A DNA stretch of 23,813 bases from Prevotellaceae bacterium UBA4359 (GCA_002393555.1 DGSP01000072.1:40002-63814), one strand, 5' to 3'. Counted from the first letter of the stretch, positions 8,178-17,070 are shown. The notes: generated by a model from the sequence alone, not told the origin. Translations and numbers: made by a program.

Positions 8178-11100
8178 ATGCAAATAAGATATAAACATCA
8201 ACGATTCCAGACAGAGGCGGCTCGCTCTATAGCCAACGCTTTCACTGGTCAGCCAAAGAGTGACGGTCAGAGTGACCACACCATTGACCAGGGAAAGAAT
8301 AAAGGGCTCTTTAAACTCGCTGGATTCGGTAATAAGAATGTCGTACTCGCTCGTGAAGCCGTCTGTGAGAATGTACGTGCCGTGCAGACAGAACAAGGGT
8401 TGAAGCCTGTGGACTACCTGCAAGACTTACAGGGTGTTGGCATGGCGTTCACCATCGAAATGGAGACAGGTACTGGCAAGACCTATACCTACATCAAGAC
8501 CATGTACGAACTGAATGAGCGTTACGGCTGGACGAAGTTCGTGGTGGTTGTACCAAGCATCGCCATCCGTGAAGGTGTGCTGAAGAGTTTTGAGAGTATG
8601 CAGGAGCACTTTGCCCAGGAATACAACGGAAAACGAATGCAGTACTTCATATATAACTCCAAGCAACTGAGCAAGATTGATGCCTTTGCCAGCGATGCCG
8701 GTATGCACGTGATGATTATCAACACGCAAGCCTTCAACTCTTCGTTTGACGAAGAGAAGAGCAGAGGCGGCAGGGCAGACAAGGCGGCACGTATCATCTT
8801 TGACAAGCGTGATGAGTTTGGTAGTCGCCGTCCTATTGATGTGCTCAGTCAGTGTCATCCTATCATGATTATTGATGAGCCACAAAGTGTTTTGGGCGTT
8901 GATAAGGGCAATAAGACTCGTAAGGGACTGGCTCAGTTCAAGCCTTTGTTCACCTTATTATATAGTGCCACGCACCGTAAGGGTGACATCTATAATATGA
9001 TGTTCCGTTTGGATGCCATTGATGCTTATAACCAGAAACTTGTGAAGAAGATTGAGGTGAAGGGTATCAAACAGATTGGTTCTACTGCCACAAACGGCTA
9101 TGTTTATCTGGAGGAAATTATCATCAGCAAAGGCAATCCACTGGCTCGCATCAGTTTTGATGTGAAGACAGCAACGGGCACCAAGCAGACAAGTAAGGTG
9201 GTTGGTGAACAGTTTGATTTGTATGCCCAGAGCGGCGAACTGAACGAGTACAAGAATAACTTTATTGTGGAACGTATTGACGGAGTGGAGGGCACCATCC
9301 GCTTTGTCAATGGCTTAGTTCTGCATGAAGGTGATGCCGTGGGTGCTGTCAACGAAGATTACTTGCGTCGTATTCAGATACGTGAGACTATCCGCACCCA
9401 CTTGGAACGTGAACGTCAGTTGTTTGGCCAGAAGATCAAGGTGCTCAGCCTCTTCTTCATCGACCATGTGGATAGTTACCGCTTATATGAGGGCCCGGAG
9501 ACCAAAGGCAAGTTTGCCAAGATGTTTGAAGAGGAATACAGGAATGTACTCTCAGAACTTATGCCAACATTTAGCGATGAGGCTTATCTGCGCTATCTTT
9601 CAGACCCACGCAATGCTGCGGAGAAAATCCATCAGGGCTATTTCTCAATGGACAAGAAGGGCAAGGCTGTTGACTCTGGCAACAAGGAAGGCGAGAACGA
9701 AGAACGCGCCTTTGACCTTATCATGAAGGACAAGGAACGCTTATTGTCGCTGAAAGAACCTGTACGTTTCATCTTCTCGCACTCAGCATTGAAGGAAGGT
9801 TGGGATAATCCAAACGTGTTCCAAATATGCACCCTGAAGAACTCTGACAACGAAACAAAGAAACGTCAGGAGGTTGGTCGTGGTATGCGCCTGTGTGTGA
9901 ACCAGAACGGAGAACGGCAGGATGCCGATGTGTTGGGAGAACACGTCTTTGATACCAATATCCTCACCGTCATAGCCAGTGAGAGTTATGACGATTTCGC
10001 CAAGAAACTCCAGACTGAAATGGCTGAAGCATGTGCTGACAGACCTATCATCATCACTCCAAACCTTTTTGAGGGTAAGCCCTATACTAAAGCCGACGGA
10101 ACCAATGGGTGCTTTGACCTTGCGCAAGCACGTGCTATCTACAATGCCCTTATACGTCAAGATTATGTTGATGACGAAGGAGCGTTGACAGCGGAATATC
10201 ATGAAGCTAAGCGAAATGGCACTCTTGACTTTGGTAAGGTTAACGATTTGAAGGATGGCATCATAGCGGCTCTTGACACCGTGTTTGACCCGTCTTCATT
10301 CAAACCAGATGATGGACGCAAGCCCAAGGCGGCAAAATTCCAGAAGGATAACTTTGACAAAAAGGAGTTCCAGAATCTTTGGAAACGCATTAACCAGCGC
10401 ACTTACTATCAGGTAAACTTCGATACGTCTGACCTTGTGAAGAAGTCCATCAAGGCATTGGATGATAACCTGAAGGTAACGGAGATACGCATTGTGGTAG
10501 AAGGCGGTTCTCTTGATAACGTGCGAGATAAAGAATCCTTGGAGGCTGGTGTAGCCATGACTCATGGAAACACTCGTACCATTCATGTAACAGAGGCTAT
10601 CGGCAAGGGAGTAACATACGACCTTATCGGCAAACTGGTAACGGCTACAGGCTTGACTCGTAAGACAATAGTAGAGATTTTGAAAGGTATCAAACCAGAA
10701 ACATTCTATAAGTTTAAGATGAACCCAGAAGAGTTCATCATCAAAGCCGGCTTGATTATCAACGACTACAAGGCGCTTGCCGTTATACAGTGCATCAAGT
10801 ATGAGAAACTGAATGACAAGTTCTCGACGGATATCTTCACCGAGAACATGCTTCGCGGAAAGTTGGGCATCAACGCCATCGAATCCACCAAGTCGCTCTA
10901 CGACCTAGTTGTGCTCGACAGCATGGGTACGGAGAAGAATTTTGCAGAATCTCTGGAGCACGAAGATGACGTAGTGGTTTATACCAAGTTGCCAAACGGC
11001 TTCTACATCAATACGCCAATGGGCAAGTACAATCCCGACTGGGCGGTAGCCTTCCGAGAAGGAAGTGTCAAGCACGTCTATTTTGTGGCAGAGTCCAAAG

Positions 11101-11249
11101 GTAATGACTTGCAGAATAGTCAACTCCGTGGCTCTGAGGAAAGCAAGATTGAATGTGCCCGTCGCCACTTCAAGGCAATCAGCGACAACGGCTACATCTA
11201 CGATGTTGCCAAGGACTACAAGTCACTATATGACATTGTGACGAAATAG
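8178..11249 (+). CDS. Type III restriction endonuclease subunit (Res)
   Basis: The 1023-residue motor and nuclease subunit of a type III restriction enzyme, which works in complex with Mod and cleaves unmodified DNA after ATP-driven movement. The helicase core shows Walker A GTGKT (residues 98-102), the Res-typical Walker B variant DEPQ (233 onward), and the C-terminal motifs SALKEGWDNPNVFQI and EVGRGMRLC. The C-terminal nuclease is of the PD-(D/E)xK type, with NPDWAV (Asp954) and AESKG (Glu972, Lys974) in the right spacing. The ATG is 3 bases after the mod stop, so translation is probably coupled. The reading frame is intact and all catalytic residues are present, which suggests a working restriction enzyme. 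It is the last gene of the plus-strand operon and faces a convergent operon. Confidence 0.94.
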   Translation: MQIRYKHQRFQTEAARSIANAFTGQPKSDGQSDHTIDQGKNKGLFKLAGFGNKNVVLAREAVCENVRAVQTEQGLKPVDYLQDLQGVGMAFTIEMETGTGKTYTYIKTMYELNERYGWTKFVVVVPSIAIREGVLKSFESMQEHFAQEYNGKRMQYFIYNSKQLSKIDAFASDAGMHVMIINTQAFNSSFDEEKSRGGRADKAARIIFDKRDEFGSRRPIDVLSQCHPIMIIDEPQSVLGVDKGNKTRKGLAQFKPLFTLLYSATHRKGDIYNMMFRLDAIDAYNQKLVKKIEVKGIKQIGSTATNGYVYLEEIIISKGNPLARISFDVKTATGTKQTSKVVGEQFDLYAQSGELNEYKNNFIVERIDGVEGTIRFVNGLVLHEGDAVGAVNEDYLRRIQIRETIRTHLERERQLFGQKIKVLSLFFIDHVDSYRLYEGPETKGKFAKMFEEEYRNVLSELMPTFSDEAYLRYLSDPRNAAEKIHQGYFSMDKKGKAVDSGNKEGENEERAFDLIMKDKERLLSLKEPVRFIFSHSALKEGWDNPNVFQICTLKNSDNETKKRQEVGRGMRLCVNQNGERQDADVLGEHVFDTNILTVIASESYDDFAKKLQTEMAEACADRPIIITPNLFEGKPYTKADGTNGCFDLAQARAIYNALIRQDYVDDEGALTAEYHEAKRNGTLDFGKVNDLKDGIIAALDTVFDPSSFKPDDGRKPKAAKFQKDNFDKKEFQNLWKRINQRTYYQVNFDTSDLVKKSIKALDDNLKVTEIRIVVEGGSLDNVRDKESLEAGVAMTHGNTRTIHVTEAIGKGVTYDLIGKLVTATGLTRKTIVEILKGIKPETFYKFKMNPEEFIIKAGLIINDYKALAVIQCIKYEKLNDKFSTDIFTENMLRGKLGINAIESTKSLYDLVVLDSMGTEKNFAESLEHEDDVVVYTKLPNGFYINTPMGKYNPDWAVAFREGSVKHVYFVAESKGNDLQNSQLRGSEESKIECARRHFKAISDNGYIYDVAKDYKSLYDIVTK

Positions 11250-11275
11250 TTTGCTAAACTTCGTACTAATAGTTT

Positions 11276-11312
11276 CGGGCGGAAACCGATGAAATGATGC
11301 AGTTTCCGCCCG
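11276..11312. terminator. Inverted repeat between convergent operons
   Basis: CGGGCGGAAAC (11276-11286) and GTTTCCGCCCG (11302-11312) form a perfect 11-bp stem around a 15-base loop, 26 bases after the res stop and 59 bases before the end of the opposing gene. The T-tract after it is poor on the plus strand (AGTTATTC), so efficiency is uncertain, but the position suits a two-way terminator. Confidence 0.6.
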
Positions 11313-11371
11313 AGTTATTCATATAAATAACTTCGTTTGCCCATTTTTCTTTAGTACATCAATTTGCTTTC

Positions 11372-12169
11372 TTATGAAATCTTTAATGGACACGTAGAAA
11401 TAATAAAGTTGGCAATCTTCGGGTGTGGTTTAATTATCTTATCAAAAGCATCCTGAGCGAATGGTGCAATCCAATCCTCGCTACCTTCTGGTGGTGTCAT
11501 TCCCATTTCCATATGATCCATATAATCAGAAGCCATTAGATAATGTGAATTGAGGTGAAATATAAATGATAGATGAATAAGAAAAAGTTGGTTCAACATT
11601 ACTTCACAGTTTTTCAAATGTCGTACCCTGTCATCTATGTAAACAGTATTGCAATTCAACAACATTAGTTTAAAACGATTGGAATGGACACTATCATCCA
11701 ACAACTCTCGGTTTTTCTTCAAATAGGTATCCCACCCAAACAGTGGATAGATGTCTTTTGTTCTTTGAGATTCTTTTAGACATTTCAATATCTTGTCTGT
11801 CTTTGGAATACGATGTTTTCCTTGGATCCATTCATTAACTTCTTGAACAAAAAAGTTATCAATGCTAAATTTGTCTTTCAGTATAACACCCATATAAATC
11901 TCAAGAAGAATATCATCAAAGAGTTTTCGTATCAGCGTGTATGCATCATTTATTCTCCCATTGTTTAACAGGATTGTAATAGAATCAAGGGTTCCCTCAA
12001 TTGCAGAATAGACGTATGAAGCATAATTGGTTATTCCATGTGTGCCTGTTGCTACAAAACTAAAACAACTCATCGAAATTGAATCATAGAACTCCTTCAT
12101 ATACTTCAAGTCATCAAACACCTTATGCTTAAGGTAGGCTTCTGGCATCTTATGCTTAAAAAATTTCAT
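11372..12169 (-). CDS. Unrecognised 265-residue helical protein, third gene of the ATPase-HNH module
   Basis: I do not recognise this family with confidence. The sequence is predicted mostly helical, with no signal peptide and no clear membrane segment, although residues about 185-215 are rather hydrophobic. The stretch GRINDAYTLIRKLFDDIL resembles the 'Rxxxx(D/E)' helix of DUF5677-like and HEPN-like proteins, but there is no proper HEPN R-x4-6-H motif, so a ribonuclease role is only a guess. The tail has a distinctive TPPEGSEDWIAPF block and then an IKPHP block. The ATG is 9 bases after the stop of the HNH gene, so it is co-transcribed with the ATPase and HNH genes. That context suggests an accessory or effector role in the same defence module. 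Like its neighbours it is A+T-rich. It is a complete reading frame rather than a remnant. Confidence 0.8.
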   Translation of the reverse strand: MKFFKHKMPEAYLKHKVFDDLKYMKEFYDSISMSCFSFVATGTHGITNYASYVYSAIEGTLDSITILLNNGRINDAYTLIRKLFDDILLEIYMGVILKDKFSIDNFFVQEVNEWIQGKHRIPKTDKILKCLKESQRTKDIYPLFGWDTYLKKNRELLDDSVHSNRFKLMLLNCNTVYIDDRVRHLKNCEVMLNQLFLIHLSFIFHLNSHYLMASDYMDHMEMGMTPPEGSEDWIAPFAQDAFDKIIKPHPKIANFIISTCPLKIS

Positions 12170-12178
12170 ATAGAATAT

Positions 12179-13051
12179 TTAGGTGGTTAAATTAAGTTGA
12201 CTCATTATATATGACTTGAATACTGGCGATGTGGCAGCATCGTAATTCATTACAATCCTCCAATGATTTCTACCATACGCTTTTGCATCCTCATCCGTTT
12301 TCCTGATTAACTTGCTTGCAGCATTATCGTAGTCTACCTCACAAGTTATATTCTCGCACTTAAAGTAATTAATTATATTAGGCAATTCTTGTACAGCTTT
12401 GTCATAAAACCTATCTATTAAATGAAAACGTTGGAAATGTCTTTCTAAAAGTGCATACAGATTGACATCAACCCCATTTCGGTTTTCTAAATAGTATTCA
12501 AACTGGACACCTCCCTCTATAGAAGTTATTCTAGCGAATAGGTATCGTATATCAGGCAAAGTGTCAGTGTAAAAATTAATAGTGAAGATTTTTCCATTGT
12601 GATCAAATATATCTTCACGCTTGAATGAGTTACATTCTGAACATGCAGGAATTAAATTAAAAACATTTACTGCATATTCTGGGTACATTTCCTTAGGAAG
12701 AATGTGTTCCGTAGTATTTGCACTATTTATAGTACAATACGGACATACATTATTGTATGTTTGAGGATTGTTATTGAAATGCCATGTTCTAAAATCCTTT
12801 ACCAACTTGCATATAGACGAATACATTCCTAATAAGGGCTGTTTGATTCTTGATAACACCGTAGAAGAAGTTAGTAATCCCAACTTCTGGCTATCCATAG
12901 CACGCTCATAATATCGGTATGCAATCTCAACTTTATGTTTATGATCATTCAGTGCAATCGTATCGGCACTGTCCTGATCCTTTCTATCTACTGCTTCAGA
13001 GAAAAGTTCATATGGTGTCTTTCCTCCAGCATATTTTTTCATGTTAATCAT
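12179..13051 (-). CDS. HNH endonuclease, PtuB-like
   Basis: A 290-residue HNH nuclease predicted to cut DNA when activated by its ATPase partner. The HNH fold is visible as CPYC (Cys103, Cys106), EHILPK (Glu115, His116), the FN pair with Asn132, then CSECN (Cys137, Cys140, Asn141) and Lys144. The four cysteines should hold a structural zinc. About 100 helical residues precede the nuclease and 140 follow, probably for contact with the ATPase. The pair ATPase plus HNH is the logic of Septu (PtuA/PtuB) and of retron effectors of that type, but no reverse transcriptase is nearby. The start at 13051 overlaps the ATPase stop by 8 bases. A second ATG at 13042 would leave a 1-base gap, and either implies coupled translation. 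Confidence 0.87.
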   Translation of the reverse strand: MINMKKYAGGKTPYELFSEAVDRKDQDSADTIALNDHKHKVEIAYRYYERAMDSQKLGLLTSSTVLSRIKQPLLGMYSSICKLVKDFRTWHFNNNPQTYNNVCPYCTINSANTTEHILPKEMYPEYAVNVFNLIPACSECNSFKREDIFDHNGKIFTINFYTDTLPDIRYLFARITSIEGGVQFEYYLENRNGVDVNLYALLERHFQRFHLIDRFYDKAVQELPNIINYFKCENITCEVDYDNAASKLIRKTDEDAKAYGRNHWRIVMNYDAATSPVFKSYIMSQLNLTT

Positions 13052-14984
13052 GATTCAAATATTTATCAATTAACATATAAGAAGTAAGACTCATTGGCAA
13101 ATCACCATTCTGGAGTTCTAGTAGTACTTGATCCATGTTTCTTTTACCTTCAACAGCCTTTTCTATAAGTCGTCTGTAATATTTATCTCGTTGGCCGTTG
13201 GAGAAAATTTCTTCGTTTATTGTAGTAAGGTTCTCGCCTAAACTTTCAATCCTCATTTGCCTTACAATAGGCATTCCATCTATATCTCGTTCCATTATTA
13301 GTACATTACGAGAGAGAAGTGATTGAATCACCAAAGGCGAATGAGTTGCCATAATACAACAAGAAGAGAATCTTTCACAAACAAGATTCACAACATTTAT
13401 AATTTGTGTAATAGCATTTGGATGAAGATGTACCTCAGGTTCATCAATCATAATCAAACAGTTTGATCGTACATTTGCTGTAATATCAATAATGAGATTG
13501 GTAAGCATGGTTTGCCCTGAACTCATTTTACCGTAGTAATCCTCATAGGCATCATATTTAAACTTATTTTCCAAGTTTTCTTCAAACAAACTTTCTAACA
13601 TGTCGTTGGGTAAAACTTTGCCTAGAAAATTCTTTAAATTCAGACCTCTATTAAGAGCATTAATGGTTTCTGCATTACGTTTATGTCTTGCTTTCAATTG
13701 TTCCAGATTCATAAGTCCTCCCTCGTTATTGTGCATGCCGCAATACTCAAAATTGAAGGCTCGTGCATCAATATCATAAAATCTATCAAAAACACTATAA
13801 GAAGCAGCTACTACCTTTGTAAAGATAGGATAGTGAGGCTGGAAACAATCTTTCTGTTGTTTTGCTATCGACTTAGCAAGATTAGACAATAAAGAAGTTT
13901 TGCCAACACCATTTTCACCGATTATGGCAATTACTCTGTTAAAATTGTCTTCTTTATTTATTTTGCCAAAATCAAACTTTATATTGAATTCAAAATTAGG
14001 AGCATATGCAAGTCGAGTCTTGTATGTGAAATTTACTCTATCGTCAGGATCAAAACCGGCAAGTACATAACGTCCTATGTTTAATGCTGTATCAGCACTA
14101 TTATCTCTTAACAGAGAATGTCTGAATCCTGAGTCGTTTATGAAATCATCTGATATGCGGCTAAAAATAGCGGCATCTTTCATCGCGTAAAGAAATGCAA
14201 TTGCATCTTCACCTAATATTCTTTTTATCTTTGAATAATAAGATGTTTCCTGACCTAAAGAGCAATAATCTAAATCTAGGGACATAAATGACTTAGGAAT
14301 AACATCCAGAGTCTTGTTTTCATTTTTCTTGCATATCTTCACTTTGCCTACATTTGATTTGTTGCCATCTTGATTAACATAGTATAATTGGAATGATGTT
14401 TTATGTCCATAATCATCCCATACGATACTGTCTAAAAAGAAACAAGGCTTATCATCCCCAAGTTTGTCAACATAAATAGTAAACATATTGCTTTCTATGT
14501 TTTTACGCTCAAATGTAAAACCTGTTCCTGACTTTACAAGGAAATGGGGATTATCATCTATATAATCTTCTATGGCAAGTTCGCAATTATCCTTGTTTAG
14601 TAAAGGGTTAATCTCGTTCACATATTGCATTATCTCATCAGCATTTGCCCTAACAAATGGAGATACACATGCTTCAACGAACTTAACGAAATATTTAACA
14701 TCACCTGCTAACAAGTTGAATCGTTGTTCAAATGTATATGTAAGGTTCCAATCGTCATTGTTTACCAAATGCTGTCTTGCATCAGCTTCCGCATTCTTGA
14801 AACGAGGGTCTTCCGAGGGCATTGCAGGAAGATCCCAAATCATTTTCAAGAAATCAACAATGTTCTGGTCTTCATAATTACCTCCTTGGAATACACCCAT
14901 GAAGTCTGCATGAGACATAATCTTATTAAATATTGAACGTCTCGTCTCAGTAGAAATTTTAATCGGTTTGTTTTGATTCACCAT
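13044..14984 (-). CDS. ABC/SMC-like ATPase with AbiJ-type N-terminal domain, partner of the HNH nuclease
   Basis: A 646-residue ATPase. The ATPase core has Walker A GENGVGKT (356-363), a signature-like MSSGQ (487-491), Walker B LIMIDEPE (510-517) and an ATHSP switch (His548). This is the order of AAA_15/AAA_21 proteins such as PtuA, RloA and OLD, but without a TOPRIM nuclease domain. Unlike PtuA, where Walker A is near the N-terminus, about 320 residues come first. Residues about 10-145 resemble the AbiJ N-terminal domain 3 family: TRRSIFN, then LPAMPSEDPRF, the NNDDW block, and a C/V-hydrophobic segment ending in VR. This assignment is from memory of the pattern. The gene leads a three-gene minus-strand operon and could act as the sensor that triggers the HNH nuclease. 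I see no clear promoter in the 95 bases upstream, so it may be read through from the AbiL pair. Confidence 0.88.
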   Translation of the reverse strand: MVNQNKPIKISTETRRSIFNKIMSHADFMGVFQGGNYEDQNIVDFLKMIWDLPAMPSEDPRFKNAEADARQHLVNNDDWNLTYTFEQRFNLLAGDVKYFVKFVEACVSPFVRANADEIMQYVNEINPLLNKDNCELAIEDYIDDNPHFLVKSGTGFTFERKNIESNMFTIYVDKLGDDKPCFFLDSIVWDDYGHKTSFQLYYVNQDGNKSNVGKVKICKKNENKTLDVIPKSFMSLDLDYCSLGQETSYYSKIKRILGEDAIAFLYAMKDAAIFSRISDDFINDSGFRHSLLRDNSADTALNIGRYVLAGFDPDDRVNFTYKTRLAYAPNFEFNIKFDFGKINKEDNFNRVIAIIGENGVGKTSLLSNLAKSIAKQQKDCFQPHYPIFTKVVAASYSVFDRFYDIDARAFNFEYCGMHNNEGGLMNLEQLKARHKRNAETINALNRGLNLKNFLGKVLPNDMLESLFEENLENKFKYDAYEDYYGKMSSGQTMLTNLIIDITANVRSNCLIMIDEPEVHLHPNAITQIINVVNLVCERFSSCCIMATHSPLVIQSLLSRNVLIMERDIDGMPIVRQMRIESLGENLTTINEEIFSNGQRDKYYRRLIEKAVEGKRNMDQVLLELQNGDLPMSLTSYMLIDKYLNHD

Positions 14985-15079
14985 TGTAAATTATATTATT
15001 AATCACGTATTCTGTTCTTTACGTCGGTTCCACATTTTTCATCTATGTGTCAACGCATGCCAGTGATATAATTCAATAT

Positions 15080-15691
15080 TTATATTTCCAACTCCTTCAA
15101 CTTCCTCATAAGCCTTCCCAACTCAGAGTATGCATAACCTCTGCCATCTTTTTGTTTCTCATCCATAGACCGATTGGCATTGGCCATAGCTTTTTCAAGA
15201 CTGCCACCATTGTGCTCAAAGTAATTGTGTAGTCCTTTGGTCTTGATGAAGAACTCTATCGTCTTTCGATACTCGACACATTGGTTCAAATCTTTGAGCA
15301 ATGGCTCTTGTGTTTCGTATGGACGTGAGGTGTAACGGAAATAGAAGAGAAAGAACAGTTCTGTGCAGCGGTGAGTTTCGAAGAACTCCACCTCGCAGTA
15401 GATGCCTTTCTTGGGTTTATTGATAGGCTTAGCGTACTTTGCCTTTAACTTCTGGTATTGAGAACGCTCTGGTTCCTTGTCCTTCGTATCCATGTCGATG
15501 ATGCAGAAGATATGGCTGTAACCCATTGCTACACCCTCTGCTATCTTTGCATCCAGTTCCTTGATATTGGTATGCTTCGGATAGTCTGGCTTGATGGTCA
15601 GACGCTTGAAGACGTCGCATAGGGATTTGAAATAGAAGAACTCCGTTGGCCCCTCGCCCAAGATAAGGGCAGTTTGTCGTAACTTTCCCAT
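15080..15691 (-). CDS. RloB/AbiLii-like TOPRIM protein
   Basis: A 203-residue RloB-like protein, second partner of an AbiL (RloAB) abortive infection system. The TOPRIM-like fold shows in the N-terminal LGEGPTE block (Glu13, Glu17) and the acidic IIDMDTKD block (Asp66, Asp68), which should bind a metal ion for nuclease activity. The following ETHRCTELFFLFYFRY segment matches the RloB pattern in which an acidic residue and aromatics precede a helix. The ATG lies 1 base after the stop of the ATPase gene, so the pair is translated together. RloA/RloB genes are known as 'restriction-linked' genes because they often sit in R-M loci, and here they share an island with a type III system. The target of the nuclease is unknown to me. 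Confidence 0.82.
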   Translation of the reverse strand: MGKLRQTALILGEGPTEFFYFKSLCDVFKRLTIKPDYPKHTNIKELDAKIAEGVAMGYSHIFCIIDMDTKDKEPERSQYQKLKAKYAKPINKPKKGIYCEVEFFETHRCTELFFLFYFRYTSRPYETQEPLLKDLNQCVEYRKTIEFFIKTKGLHNYFEHNGGSLEKAMANANRSMDEKQKDGRGYAYSELGRLMRKLKELEI

Positions 15692-15692
15692 A

Positions 15693-16973
15693 TCAGTCCT
15701 CCAGATTTATAAAGATACTACCCAGTTCAGGTTTGGCTCCCAATCGGCCAATGCGGTATGAATTGTATAGCGAGAGGTTCTTGTGCAAACCGAAGGAGTC
15801 GCCACGAGCATACTCGGACGAAGCAGTCACCTTGTTCTTCTCGACAAACCACACCACACCTCGGTTCTCGTTAATCATATCCTGCGACAGAAGGGTGGTC
15901 TCCTGACTCGTGATAACCAGTTGTGACTTATCTGAATTGAAGATAAAGACATTGAGATAGTAGTACAACAGGTCGTTGTGCAAATCCTCGCCCAGTTCAT
16001 CAAGATAGTACACATGAGGACTCGTTATCAAGTCGTACAGGGCATCTAATATACGGATATACTTCTGAGTACCCTTTGACTGCCATCTGAGGGGAATATC
16101 AAAGTCGCCATCGTCGGAATGATTCAAGAAGGTGATGGAATCAGTCGTTGGCTTCAACAGTACGTCTTTCATCTCCTCTGGGATGTTCTCTTTCTGGATG
16201 CGCTCGCGGAAATCGTTGGGTACAATGCGGTCTTCTACGACAGGACGATATTCCAGAATGTTCAAGTCTGCCTTTTGGAGCATGGTGTTATAGAACTTAC
16301 GCTTCTTGGGATTATTGTAAGCATCCTTCAAGATTTCAACAATGCCTTTATCCCCATCACCATCTATCTCGTGGTAGTTATCCATAATCCAGGTGTGAAG
16401 AGCATTGAACGGAGCTATATCTTCTTTCAAGGCAGCCTTTCGGCAAACAGACAGCACACTGTGGTTGTTCAGTGTGTTTTCGCGGATGCTTTCCTGTGTC
16501 TTGACTTGCAGTTTGAGACTCGCACCAAACTTGATGTCAGCCTGTACGTTCTCCCCCACAAAACTACGTTCGTAGAACAGCGATTTGGATTTATTGGGAT
16601 AATAGTACAAGGCTTCACTCAGGATGTGCTTGCCGTTGAACTTGACATCATAATCATATCGGGTGCCATCGGCATAGAATGATATGTGCATTTCTGTTGG
16701 CTCATCTTTGGTTAGCACAAAGGGTATGCAACCTCCAATTTCTACTGTCGCATCCGATTTTGGCATGACCAACAGGCGGAACACCTCGTTCATGGCTATC
16801 AACATATTAGACTTACCCGAAGCGTTTGAACCATATAGTATGCCTAACTTATACAAGAATACACCATCAGCAACTTCTGTGACAAGTTCCGAAGATGGTC
16901 CCTTGGCCACAAAACTTAATTCCTGCTTGTCGCGAATGGAAAGAAAGTTCTTTACCCAAAAATCTCGTATCAT
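15693..16973 (-). CDS. RloA/AbiLi-like ATPase
   Basis: A 426-residue ABC/SMC-like ATPase (AAA_15/AAA_21 type) that partners the TOPRIM protein encoded just downstream. It begins with the typical FWVKNFLSIRDKQELSF block. Walker A is YGSNASGKSN (47-56), the form usual for AbiLi and RloA. Walker B reads YYLDELGEDLH and is followed by an ITSQ switch in the place of the usual THS. The middle is a helical insert, as in SMC-like proteins. In AbiL both genes are needed for abortive infection (family knowledge). The ATPase is thought to sense infection and release the partner, which is inference here. The ATG at 16973 fits the N-terminal motif, and a plausible promoter lies 36-43 bases upstream. Confidence 0.88.
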   Translation of the reverse strand: MIRDFWVKNFLSIRDKQELSFVAKGPSSELVTEVADGVFLYKLGILYGSNASGKSNMLIAMNEVFRLLVMPKSDATVEIGGCIPFVLTKDEPTEMHISFYADGTRYDYDVKFNGKHILSEALYYYPNKSKSLFYERSFVGENVQADIKFGASLKLQVKTQESIRENTLNNHSVLSVCRKAALKEDIAPFNALHTWIMDNYHEIDGDGDKGIVEILKDAYNNPKKRKFYNTMLQKADLNILEYRPVVEDRIVPNDFRERIQKENIPEEMKDVLLKPTTDSITFLNHSDDGDFDIPLRWQSKGTQKYIRILDALYDLITSPHVYYLDELGEDLHNDLLYYYLNVFIFNSDKSQLVITSQETTLLSQDMINENRGVVWFVEKNKVTASSEYARGDSFGLHKNLSLYNSYRIGRLGAKPELGSIFINLED

Positions 16974-16993
16974 ATCGCAATATTTTATTTATT

Positions 16994-17070
16994 ATCGTAA
17001 TTCTGCTACAAAAATACAAATAATTTTCGAAATGAATGCCACATTTATCATTCGTTTCCGTAATTACGAT
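16994..17070. repeat. Inverted repeat flanking the rloA-like promoter, plus a palindrome
   Basis: ATCGTAATT at 16994-17002 recurs inverted as AATTACGAT at 17062-17070, 59 bases apart. The right copy overlaps the palindrome CGTAATTACG (17059-17068). The pair brackets the probable -7 box, so the copies could be operator sites for a regulator, but no regulator gene is present in the window. Confidence 0.45.
17009..17016 (-). promoter_or_regulatory. Probable -7 box of the rloAB promoter
   Basis: On the minus strand this reads TATTTTTG and fits TAnnTTTG. It lies 36-43 bases upstream of the rloA-like start at 16973. A good TTTG at the -33 position is not visible, so support is partial. The ATPase-HNH operon further downstream may depend on this promoter as well. 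Confidence 0.4.

Noticed and set aside
2285..11249. DISARM or BREX system
   Set aside because: A helicase beside a methyltransferase recalled these, but drmA/drmB, pglZ and brxC-like genes are absent, while DEPQ-type Res and beta-class Mod identify a type III system.
11372..14984. Retron with a Septu-type effector
   Set aside because: An ATPase plus HNH pair is typical of some retrons, but no reverse transcriptase gene exists in the window.
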